Origin: Clostridiales bacterium
Lineage (GTDB): Bacteria; Bacillota_A; Clostridia; Tissierellales; Sedimentibacteraceae
NCBI GenBank assembly: GCA_003514865.1
Contig: DOON01000196.1
Span: 1 to 12,457, forward strand
Direction: 5' to 3'
DNA: 12,457 nt
Under the pieces are notes generated by a model. That model saw nothing but the letters and a program-made list of their open reading frames with translations, was not told the origin of the DNA and made no database searches. Below, in pieces: positions 6,416-12,457 of the stretch. Every line of letters starts with the position of its first letter. The stretch's first letter is position 1. The position numbers were made by a program, and so were the translations under genes.

Positions 6416-7552
6416 CTAACCAAGTACTGCTCTTGAAATTACAACCTTATGAATTTCAGAAGTACCTTCATAAATTTCTGTTATCTTTGCATCTCTCATC
6501 ATTCTCTCAAGAGGATAATCCTGCATGTAACCATAACCGCCATGTATCTGCAATGCTTTGTTTGCAACGAAACTTGCTGTTTCAGATGCATTAAGCTTCG
6601 CTATGGCAGCCTCTTTAGTAAATGGCTGTCCTGTTACCTTTAAATAAGCAGCTCTGTAAACCATCCAGCGCGCGCATTCTATTCTTGTGGCCATATCAGA
6701 TATATACCACTGCAGACCCTGAAGTGCAGCAATTGGCTTCCCCAGCTGAACTCTTTCCTTCATATAAGAAACCGATTCCTCCAATGCACCCTCTGCTATT
6801 CCCAAAGCTTGAGAAGCGACGCCTATACGAGCTCCGTCCAGACCTACCATAGCAATTTTAAATCCCTGACCTTCTTTTCCCACAAGATTCTCTTTAGGAA
6901 CACGGCAACCGTCAAATATCAGCTCTGCAGTTTGAGAAGCTCTGATACCCATCTTGTGCTCCACCTTGCCTATGGAAAAGCCTGGAGTTCCTTTAGGAAC
7001 TACAATTGCAGACAAACCTTTGACACCCTTAGATGTGTCGGTGGATGCAAAAACAATTACATAGTCCGCAAGATTTCCGCCTGTTATAAAGCATTTTGTG
7101 CCTGTTATAACATAATCATCTCCGTCAGATACAGCAACTGTTTTTACAGCAGCAGCATCAGAGCCGGCATTTGGCTCCGTGAGGGCAAAGGCAGTCTTTT
7201 TTCCTCCGTTGGCAACCAGCGGAAGATACTTTTGCTTCTGCTCTTCTGTTCCAAAGCGCAATATTGTCTGGCCGAATATACCGTGAATTGAAAGTATGGC
7301 AGCGGTAGCCCCGCATTTTTTAGCTATTTCTGATACTACTATTACCTTTGCTATATCATCACCGCCAGAGCCGCCATATTCGACAGGCACTCCTATTCCG
7401 GTAAATCCACACTCAACCATTTTTTTGAATGTTTCCTCGGGAAATCTCCCGCTTTTATCAATTTCCTCTGCTAAGGGTGCAACTTCCTTTTCAGCAAATT
7501 CCCTTGCGACTTTTTGAATTACTTCTTCAGATTTAGAGAATTTAAAATCCAT
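6416..7552 (-). CDS. Short-chain acyl-CoA dehydrogenase / enoyl-CoA reductase (butyryl-CoA dehydrogenase type)
   Basis: A 378-aa FAD enzyme of the acyl-CoA dehydrogenase family. It interconverts an acyl-CoA and its 2,3-enoyl-CoA, with EtfAB as electron partner. Visible marks: the N-terminal helical domain (1-120), ALTEPNAGSD (123-132) of the flavin/substrate region, ITGTKCFITGG (149-159), MGIRASQTAELIFD (201-214), and the C-terminal QIHGGYGYMQDYPLERMMRDAKI block. The catalytic base is Glu362 in IYEGTSEIHK, at the position used by short- and medium-chain enzymes. The overall reading is close to clostridial butyryl-CoA dehydrogenase. In this operon, behind a CoA-transferase and enoyl-CoA hydratase, a role as enoyl-CoA reductase is likely, parallel to CaiA or CarC. 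Chain length and substituents of the substrate are not determined. AGGAGG lies 8 nt before the ATG at 7552. Confidence 0.94.
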   Translation of the reverse strand: MDFKFSKSEEVIQKVAREFAEKEVAPLAEEIDKSGRFPEETFKKMVECGFTGIGVPVEYGGSGGDDIAKVIVVSEIAKKCGATAAILSIHGIFGQTILRFGTEEQKQKYLPLVANGGKKTAFALTEPNAGSDAAAVKTVAVSDGDDYVITGTKCFITGGNLADYVIVFASTDTSKGVKGLSAIVVPKGTPGFSIGKVEHKMGIRASQTAELIFDGCRVPKENLVGKEGQGFKIAMVGLDGARIGVASQALGIAEGALEESVSYMKERVQLGKPIAALQGLQWYISDMATRIECARWMVYRAAYLKVTGQPFTKEAAIAKLNASETASFVANKALQIHGGYGYMQDYPLERMMRDAKITEIYEGTSEIHKVVISRAVLG

Positions 7553-7569
7553 ATATTTTCCTCCTATAC

Positions 7570-7586
7570 GGCTTTATCAGAAAGCC
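7570..7586 (-). other. Small hairpin just upstream of the acyl-CoA dehydrogenase RBS
   Basis: Read on the minus strand GGCTTT-CTGAT-AAAGCC forms a 6-bp stem with a 5-nt loop in the 42-bp gap between the CoA-transferase and dehydrogenase genes, directly before the AGGAGG. It lacks a T-tract, so it is not a terminator. It could mark an mRNA processing or stability boundary that lets the dehydrogenase-Etf part be expressed at a different level. It is short enough to be chance. Confidence 0.35.
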
Positions 7587-7594
7587 TGAATATT

Positions 7595-8812
7595 TTATTT
7601 CTCATATGGAACGCTTTTTATTATATTTTCATCAGATAATTTCTTTATTTCTTCATCTGTATACCCCAGTTCTCTCAGAACCTCTTCATTGTCCTGTCCG
7701 ATTAACGGTGCATCACATGCACATTTAGCATCAATTGTGTTGAACTTAATTGGCGGCATTGCCATGTAGCATTTTGTTCCGTCACGATTTTCCACTTCAC
7801 ATACATAATTATTTGCCAGAGCCTGAGGGTCCTTAATTGCATCCACTACATGCTGTATCTTTTCATGTGCAATATCTGCAGCCGTCAATTTCTTGTCCAT
7901 TTCATCCTGTGTCCAGTTTTTAAACTGCTGAGATATTATCTCAATAAATTCAGGGGAATTGGCTCTCGCTGCCGGAGTAGTTGAATACTTTTCATTGCCT
8001 ATTAAATCTTCTCTTTCTATCACTCTGCAGAATTCGTCATAATATCTTTCATGCTCCAATATGCTGAGGAAGATCGGCTTTCCGTCTTTACATTCATACG
8101 AATTTATAACCGGTGTATTTGCAGCCTTTCTTGTTTTCGGGTACTCATCTCCGTATTGGCTGGATGCAACTAATGAACTAAGATTCCATATTGCCTGTGC
8201 AAATAGAGAAACCATAACCTTTGCACCCTCACCTGTTTTCTGCTGATTATAAAGAGCTGCTGCTATCCCCCCTGCCAAGCTGCATGAAGTGGTTGCGTCT
8301 CCAAAGCCTATTGGTGGGTTGATTGTAGTTCCTCTCTCGGCAGCATCAAGCATTGCGCCGCTTCTTGCCCAGAATGCAACAGTGTCAAAGCCCGGATTGT
8401 CCTTTGCAGGGCCATAGTCACCAAATCCGTTTATCTGGGCCCATACAATTTTAGGAAATCTCTTATGAACACTGTCATAATCCAAGCCTAATTTTTCAAG
8501 AGCCTTTGTTCTGTAGCTTGTTACAAATACATCTGCCGTTGCCAGAAGTTTTTCCATAATTTCCATTCCCTTTTCTGATTTAAGGTCAATGGAAATGCCT
8601 CTTTTTTCCGAATTGTAGCAGCTGTAAAGAGGGTTTCTGCCAAAGTCAGCCGGTGCGCCCATACCTGCTCCTGTAGTTCTTCCCGGATCTCCCCAGAAAG
8701 GTTCAATCTTCAATACATCTGCTCCCCAGTCGGCAAGTATTCTTGCAGTTCCGGGTCCCGCTATGAAATATGTTAAATCAACAACCTTTACTCCTTCTAA
8801 TGGTTTAAACAT
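7595..8812 (-). CDS. Family III CoA-transferase (CaiB/BaiF; FldA/HadA-like)
   Basis: A 405-aa class III CoA-transferase, which moves CoA between carboxylic acids through enzyme-bound anhydride and thioester steps. The N-terminal Rossmann part shows PLEGVKVVDLT (4-14), GPGTARILADWGADVLKIEP (19-38), GDPGR (41-45), SEKRGISIDLKSEKG (68-82) and WAQINGFGDYGP (124-135). The catalytic Asp is most likely Asp172 in GFGDATTS (169-176), followed by LAGGIAAALYNQQKTGEG. By eye it is closer to the clostridial FldA/HadA group (activating aryl- and alkyl-2-hydroxy acids) than to formyl-CoA transferase, but the 2-hydroxyacyl-CoA dehydratase genes that accompany FldA and HadA are missing. Instead a crotonase is present, so a 3-hydroxy acid or an enoate is the likelier acceptor, with the reduced acyl-CoA as donor. 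The ATG at 8812 has a perfect AGGAGGT. No CoA ligase is visible, so CoA recycling by this enzyme would carry the pathway. Confidence 0.93.
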   Translation of the reverse strand: MFKPLEGVKVVDLTYFIAGPGTARILADWGADVLKIEPFWGDPGRTTGAGMGAPADFGRNPLYSCYNSEKRGISIDLKSEKGMEIMEKLLATADVFVTSYRTKALEKLGLDYDSVHKRFPKIVWAQINGFGDYGPAKDNPGFDTVAFWARSGAMLDAAERGTTINPPIGFGDATTSCSLAGGIAAALYNQQKTGEGAKVMVSLFAQAIWNLSSLVASSQYGDEYPKTRKAANTPVINSYECKDGKPIFLSILEHERYYDEFCRVIEREDLIGNEKYSTTPAARANSPEFIEIISQQFKNWTQDEMDKKLTAADIAHEKIQHVVDAIKDPQALANNYVCEVENRDGTKCYMAMPPIKFNTIDAKCACDAPLIGQDNEEVLRELGYTDEEIKKLSDENIIKSVPYEK

Positions 8813-8854
8813 TTTATACCTCCTATAATCTTTTATTTTTTAATCCGATAGCCT

Positions 8855-10174
8855 TTACGGTAAGTAAGGGAATAAGGTAAACAAGATAACTGCTACCACA
8901 GAGCCTATAAACGGAGTAACAACTGTGAGCCAAAATACCAGCCCATATGCATCCTTATGTGTTTCATTGCATAAACCGTTTGTTACTGTCACTATGTATC
9001 CATTATGCGGCAATGAATCCAATGCTGCAGAGGAGATACTCATTACTCTGTGTATTGCAGCTGCAGGAATTCCAAGTGCCATATAAGAAGGTCCCAGCAA
9101 TGGAGCAGCGATTCCCAATCCACCTGAGGCTGAACCGCATATACCTGCTATTACGGTAGTTCCGATTGCTATACCCACATAAGGAGGTCCCGGTATATTC
9201 ATCATTGCATCTATTACCACAGGAAATGCCTTACTGGCCTGAACAACGGCTCCAAATCCAACTACTGCACATGTATTTGAAATCGAAACCACCGATTGCT
9301 TGCATGCCTCTCCAAGGTTAAACATGATTTTACTGTTATCCTGGTACTTATTTAAGAGCAGTATTACTACAGCAGAGCCTAAAAATACCCCGAACTCTAG
9401 TGGAATCAGAGCTTTTCCACCAACCTTTATGTTTATGGCAAGAATTGTTACAATTAATGGCACCATTGCCAGTCCGCCGCTCGGATATGCTGCATCATCT
9501 CTAAATACATCCATTGGCTTAGCAACAAACCCTTCTCCTCTTTTCTTGGCATTATTAGCATACTTAATCAATATAAAGCTTCCAATCAGCAAAATCACAG
9601 CAGAGCTTAAAAAACCATTTCCCGCCCCTGCCATTAAATCCGTTCCTAAAGCTGCCGCAGGAACAGCATTCTGTATTTGCGGCGCACCCGGTGCAACCAT
9701 AGCCCAGGTTGAACATCCAAATGTCAATGCTCCCGGAATGAATTTTCTCGGTATATCTGCCTGCTTAAATACTTCCAAAGCTATTGGGAAAACTGCAAAG
9801 CTTGCTACGAATACGCTTACGCCTCCGTACGAGATTATACCGCAGGCCAGCGGTATGGATATAAGTGCCATATTTGGCCCAAAACGATTAATTATCATTC
9901 TGGCAATAGCCTTCGCACCATTGGTTACCTCGTATGCTTTTCCCATAATGGTACCGGTTAAGAATATTAAAAAGTAATTCTTAAAGAAGTTTACAAAGCC
10001 GGTCATATAATTTACCTTCAAGCCTTCATAAAGGTCAATACCGCCGGTTAATGCAACTATAATAGAACACATTAGCGCAACAACATAAATATTTACTCCA
10101 CGCATTATTAATATAATTAACAGCGCAAGAGATACCAGTATGCCTAACATGCTGAACAGCGTTGCTACATCCAT
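8855..10174 (-). CDS. GntP-family organic acid permease
   Basis: A 439-aa, very hydrophobic membrane protein with about 12 predicted segments; clear ones lie near residues 6-25, 28-46, 62-80, 102-138, 145-165, 186-205, 234-250, 258-276, 332-358 and 410-437. GntP-type marks include APGAPQIQNAVPAAALGTD (161-179), GSASGGLGIAAPLLGP (347-362) and the DSLPHNGYI motif (386-394). The family contains proton-coupled importers of gluconate, D-serine and 3-hydroxybutyrate. The long charged loop at about 206-232 is likely cytoplasmic. It sits between the hydratase (56-bp gap) and the CoA-transferase (42-bp gap), so it probably imports the acid that the CoA-transferase activates, or exchanges it with the product. 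The ATG at 10174 has GAGAGGTG upstream. Carnitine-type operons use a BCCT transporter at this point, so a betaine substrate is less likely here. Family call is good; substrate is inference. Confidence 0.88.
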   Translation of the reverse strand: MDVATLFSMLGILVSLALLIILIMRGVNIYVVALMCSIIVALTGGIDLYEGLKVNYMTGFVNFFKNYFLIFLTGTIMGKAYEVTNGAKAIARMIINRFGPNMALISIPLACGIISYGGVSVFVASFAVFPIALEVFKQADIPRKFIPGALTFGCSTWAMVAPGAPQIQNAVPAAALGTDLMAGAGNGFLSSAVILLIGSFILIKYANNAKKRGEGFVAKPMDVFRDDAAYPSGGLAMVPLIVTILAINIKVGGKALIPLEFGVFLGSAVVILLLNKYQDNSKIMFNLGEACKQSVVSISNTCAVVGFGAVVQASKAFPVVIDAMMNIPGPPYVGIAIGTTVIAGICGSASGGLGIAAPLLGPSYMALGIPAAAIHRVMSISSAALDSLPHNGYIVTVTNGLCNETHKDAYGLVFWLTVVTPFIGSVVAVILFTLFPYLP

Positions 10175-10230
10175 ATTACACCTCTCAAAATATCTTTATT
10201 TGGATTTAAAATTATAAAATTCCCAATTCC

Positions 10231-11028
10231 TTATTTCTTAAAAATAGCCGGTCTTTTTTGTACAAAGGCTGACATTCCCTCTTCCTTATCTTCAGTTCCA
10301 AACGATATGGCGGCAATATCTTTCTCAAGCTCAAGTCCGTTTGCCAAGTCCATTTCCAATCCTCTGTTTATTGCGGTCTTTGCAAAACCTATAGCAGAAG
10401 AAGAATTTTTAAGAATCACTTCCATCATATTTTTTGCTTCGTTAATCAGCTCTTCAGGCTCTACAACCTTGTTCACCAATCCTATAGATAATGCTTCTTC
10501 AGCCTTTACCTGTCTTCCGGTATAAATCATTTCTTTGGAAATCCCGGAGCCTACCAACCTCGGCAGCCTCTGTGTTCCTCCAAAGCATGGAATAACACCC
10601 AACGCCACTTCCGGCTGACCAAAAACTGCCTTTGTGGATGCTATTCTTATGTCACAACTTAGAGCTAATTCACATCCGCCACCTAAGGCATATCCATTTA
10701 CGGCAGCAATAGCAGGTTTTTCTATGCATTCGATTTGATTGAATACACCTTGAGCAAAATCCGCATATTTTCTGCCTTCAATACTTTTATAAGACTGCAT
10801 CTGTACAATATCAGCTCCGGCTACAAATCCCTTGCCTTCTCCGGTTATTATAATTCCTCTTACAGATTCATCCTCTCTGACACATTCAAATATTTCACTA
10901 AGTTCATTTAAGGTGTCGTTATTTAATGCATTAAGCGCCTTTGGTCTGTTCATCTTTACAAGAGCAATCTCACCATCAAGCGTTACATTAATGTTAACTA
11001 ATTTACTTGCTAATTCTGATACTAGCAT
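10231..11028 (-). CDS. Enoyl-CoA hydratase (crotonase type)
   Basis: A 265-aa crotonase, first gene of the operon. It catalyses reversible hydration of a 2-enoyl-CoA to a 3-hydroxyacyl-CoA. Residues NRPKALNALN (27-36), GKGFVAGADI (65-74, oxyanion hole) and NGYALGGGCELALSCDIRIA (111-130) are present. The two catalytic glutamates of hydratases are Glu120 (GGCELA) and Glu140 (FGQPEV), followed by GGTQRLPRLVG (150-160). Both acids retained argue for a true hydratase rather than another crotonase-fold enzyme. Overall it reads very like clostridial Crt, except that the N-terminus is a few residues longer. GGGAGG sits 6 nt before the ATG at 11028. Directly upstream is a -24/-12 promoter. With the downstream CoA-transferase and dehydrogenase it would dehydrate an imported 3-hydroxy acid after CoA activation, in the manner of CaiD. 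Confidence 0.94.
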   Translation of the reverse strand: MLVSELASKLVNINVTLDGEIALVKMNRPKALNALNNDTLNELSEIFECVREDESVRGIIITGEGKGFVAGADIVQMQSYKSIEGRKYADFAQGVFNQIECIEKPAIAAVNGYALGGGCELALSCDIRIASTKAVFGQPEVALGVIPCFGGTQRLPRLVGSGISKEMIYTGRQVKAEEALSIGLVNKVVEPEELINEAKNMMEVILKNSSSAIGFAKTAINRGLEMDLANGLELEKDIAAISFGTEDKEEGMSAFVQKRPAIFKK

Positions 11029-11083
11029 AACATCCTCCCATAATAATTTATCTATCTCGGCCTTGTTAGATATTTAATTAACG

Positions 11084-11099
11084 AGCATAAATCGTGCCA
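11084..11099 (-). promoter_or_regulatory. Sigma-54 (-24/-12) promoter of the ech-etfA operon
   Basis: Read on the minus strand the site is TGGCACGATTTATGCT. It matches TGGCACG-N4-TTGC at all positions except one (A for the first T of TTGC), and the invariant GG and GC have the correct spacing. Transcription would start near 11073, about 45 nt before the ech ATG. The operon is followed by a sigma-54 activator gene, which supports the call. No equally good -35/-10 pair was seen between it and ech. Confidence 0.85.
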
Positions 11100-11232
11100 A
11101 CTTGCCCCGATACTTCTGAAATAATTTATTTATAATTCCGTACATCTGTAATTTCCAATCAAAATCAAGAAATATTTTTATTTTTCTGTACTTATAAAAT
11201 CATTAAAGTGCCTATCTAATCAATGAAAACCC

Positions 11233-11268
11233 GTCTCAAATAAGATACACATGTTTATTATTTGAGAC
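11233..11268. promoter_or_regulatory. Inverted repeat, candidate enhancer (UAS) for the sigma-54 activator
   Basis: Perfect 11-bp arms GTCTCAAATAA (11233-11243) and TTATTTGAGAC (11258-11268) are separated by 14 bp. The centre is about 177 bp upstream of the predicted start of the operon transcript, a normal distance for an activator site of a Fis-type enhancer-binding protein. It is about 240 bp downstream of the DUF362 gene, which already has its own terminator, and it has no T-tract, so a terminator role is less likely. I saw no other copy in the window. Confidence 0.5.
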
Positions 11269-11433
11269 AAATTCACTCATTGTAAATTTATCTATATTGC
11301 AAATACCTTTTAAATTTGAACGCTCATGTATGTTAAAAATATATCTATATTTGTTGTTCCAATATCAGAGAAATACGTTTACTTAATATTCTTTACACTT
11401 AAAAACAAAATTGTAGTCTCAAAATATGTACAC

Positions 11434-11491
11434 AAAAAAATGCTCCCCCATGTGATCAGTTTTATTTCTACTGTCTACTTAAGGAGGAGCA
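11434..11491 (-). terminator. Intrinsic terminator of the DUF362 gene
   Basis: On the minus strand TGCTCCTCC pairs with GGGGGAGCA (one mismatch), with a long partly self-pairing loop of about 33 nt, and is followed immediately by seven Ts (the A-run at 11434-11440 of the plus strand). It begins 18 bp after the stop codon of the DUF362 gene. Confidence 0.75.
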
Positions 11492-11509
11492 TATTAAATA
11501 TGCCTTATC

Positions 11510-12457
11510 CTAAATTGTAATAAGCTCGTATTCTCTTCTTCCCAAATTCAGTTTAACCGAATGGTCTATTGCTGATTTCCAGTCCGTTTCGGGACTTACA
11601 GCCGTGAAATGATCATGATGCCTGTGTATGTGCTTTGCAAGAAGGCTGCCTTCAACCGCAGGCTGGTTATTCACCGCATCGGCACATGCCACGTCAAGAG
11701 CCACGGGATCAAAGGAAGCAAACATTCCTACATTAGGAACAATGGGAATATCATTTTCACTATGACAGTCACAGTATGGAGACACGTCAATTACAAGACT
11801 GATGTGGAAATGAGGTCTTCCTCGAAGCACTGCGGCCGTGTATTCCGCCATTTTTTTATTCAGTATATCATTAGACTCATCTGATGCGGATTTAACTGCG
11901 TCAACAGGACAGACTCCTATGCACCTTCCGCAGCCGACGCATATTTCGTGGTCTATAAGCGCCTTTTTGTCAGTAAGAGTAATGGCACCGTGAGCACAAT
12001 TCCTTGCACACGCTCCGCAGCCTATGCACATGCGCTGAGAAACACGAGGCTTTCCACTGCTGTGCATCTCCATCTTGCCTGCACGAGAACCGCAGCCCAT
12101 TCCTATATTTTTAATCGCTCCCCCGAAGCCTGTCAGCTCATGGCCCTTGAAATGATTGAGAGAAATAAATACATCCGCATCCATAACGGCACTCCCTATC
12201 TTTGCTTCCTTCACATATTCGCCGTCCTCCACGCGGATTAACGCTTCATCAGTGCCCTTCAATCCATCCGCTATTATAACATGGCATCCTGTTGAGAACG
12301 GTGAGAATCCATTAACATAAGCTGAATCAAGGTGATCCAGAGCATTTTTTCTTCCTCCCACGTACAGCGTGTTGCAGTCTGTAAGAAACGGCTTTCCACC
12401 CAGCTCCTTAACAATATCAACCACTGTCTTTGCATAATTAGGGCGAAGATACGCCAG
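11510..12457 (-). CDS. DUF362-type protein with two [4Fe-4S] ferredoxin motifs, N-terminus outside the window
   Basis: 315 codons are visible and the frame stays open to the right edge, so the true start is beyond the window. The GTG at 12424 is an internal Val codon, because the residues before it (LAYLRPNYAKT) match the family. Visible family marks are YLRPNYAKT near the edge, KELGGKPFLTDCNTLYVGG, LNHFKGHELTGFGGAIKNIGMGC (about residues 100-122 of the visible part) and HSSGKP. A ferredoxin-like insert then carries CxxCxxCxxxC (Cys 144, 147, 150, 154) and CVGCGRCIGVCP (Cys 173, 176, 179, 183), enough for two [4Fe-4S] clusters. The C-terminal third has FDPVALDVACADAVN. Proteins of this group are probably cytoplasmic redox proteins; a reaction is not established to my knowledge. 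It is transcribed in the same direction as the CoA operon but is separated from it by a terminator and a 480-bp gap, so joint function is doubtful. Confidence 0.88.
   Translation of the reverse strand: MAYLRPNYAKTVVDIVKELGGKPFLTDCNTLYVGGRKNALDHLDSAYVNGFSPFSTGCHVIIADGLKGTDEALIRVEDGEYVKEAKIGSAVMDADVFISLNHFKGHELTGFGGAIKNIGMGCGSRAGKMEMHSSGKPRVSQRMCIGCGACARNCAHGAITLTDKKALIDHEICVGCGRCIGVCPVDAVKSASDESNDILNKKMAEYTAAVLRGRPHFHISLVIDVSPYCDCHSENDIPIVPNVGMFASFDPVALDVACADAVNNQPAVEGSLLAKHIHRHHDHFTAVSPETDWKSAIDHSVKLNLGRREYELITI

Larger units (their letters stand above)
11029..11509. other. 481-bp intergenic region without a gene
   Basis: This AT-rich stretch holds, from left to right, the ech ribosome binding site, the -24/-12 promoter, a spacer of about 130 bp without visible structure, the GTCTC inverted repeat, a further featureless stretch of about 165 bp, and the terminator of the DUF362 gene. 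Open frames crossing it on the plus strand lack convincing starts and composition, so I see no protein gene here. Confidence 0.7.

Noticed and set aside
9300..9977. Long plus-strand open frame (225 codons) opposite the permease gene
   Set aside because: It is an antisense shadow of the permease gene, whose membrane-protein codon pattern leaves the complementary frame open. It has no proper ribosome binding site, and its product is low-complexity.
11196..11214. Second possible -24/-12 site on the minus strand (AGGCACTTTAATGA)
   Set aside because: The GG is present, but the GC at the -12 position is missing at the required spacing, and the site at 11084-11099 is far better.
11481..11520. Perfect AAGGAGGAG followed by a six-codon plus-strand frame (ATG at 11500, TAA at 11518), resembling a leader peptide
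   Set aside because: The AAGGAGGAG is one arm of the minus-strand terminator of the DUF362 gene, and the frame overlaps the end of that gene. No plus-strand gene follows, so a leader peptide has nothing to control.
11326..11520. Plus-strand open frame of 64 codons in the intergenic region
   Set aside because: It has no ribosome binding site at its start, has AT-driven composition, and runs through the terminator into the 3' end of the DUF362 gene on the other strand.
12422..12424. GTG as the start of the DUF362 gene
   Set aside because: The frame remains open to the window edge and the upstream residues (YLRPNYAKT) belong to the conserved family sequence, so the true start is outside the window.

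Overview
The window looks like chromosomal DNA from an anaerobic Gram-positive bacterium of the Clostridia (a Sedimentibacter/Tissierellales-type amino-acid or organic-acid fermenter would fit). This rests on the AT-rich sequence, the strong AGGAGG-type ribosome binding sites, a crotonase/acyl-CoA dehydrogenase/Etf set that reads like clostridial Crt-Bcd-EtfBA, and a PAS-AAA-Fis sigma-54 activator. The assignment is an inference from gene style, not a taxonomic identification.

Left part (1-2867). A minus-strand pair encodes a membrane-anchored polysaccharide deacetylase (C-terminus cut by the window edge) and a 218-aa coiled-coil protein of unknown function, with a good sigma-A promoter in front. 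Divergent from them is a 500-aa protein that fuses a c-di-GMP-type HD-GYP domain to a C-terminal DUF523 (TudS-like, cysteine-rich) domain. It ends in a strong hairpin. The divergent intergenic region carries one copy of a 102-bp structured repeat.

Middle and right (2868-11100). A six-gene minus-strand operon runs ech - gntP-type permease - family III CoA-transferase - acyl-CoA dehydrogenase - etfB - etfA, with short gaps and a Shine-Dalgarno for each gene. It ends in an intrinsic terminator. A sigma-54-dependent activator with a PAS sensor follows as a separate unit, and a second copy of the 102-bp repeat lies between etfA and this gene. In front of ech there is a near-consensus -24/-12 promoter (TGGCACG-N4-ATGC). 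About 170 bp further upstream is an 11-bp-arm inverted repeat that is well placed as the activator's enhancer site. Together these make a self-contained circuit: a hydroxy acid or enoate is imported, CoA is moved onto it from the product acyl-CoA, the hydroxyacyl-CoA is dehydrated, and the enoyl-CoA is reduced using Etf electrons. It can also be read in the oxidative direction. The layout parallels the carnitine (caiTABCDE-fixAB) and caffeate (car) reduction systems, but with a GntP-type importer and no CoA ligase. The substrate is not shown by the sequence; 3-hydroxybutyrate/crotonate is the simplest guess.

Far right (11434-12457). A DUF362-type protein with two [4Fe-4S] ferredoxin motifs, its N-terminus outside the window, ends in its own intrinsic terminator. 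It is probably unrelated to the operon.

Most worth a second look are the HD-GYP-DUF523 fusion, the pair of 102-bp repeats whose differences include three compensatory base-pair changes, and the sigma-54-controlled CoA-transfer/reduction operon.
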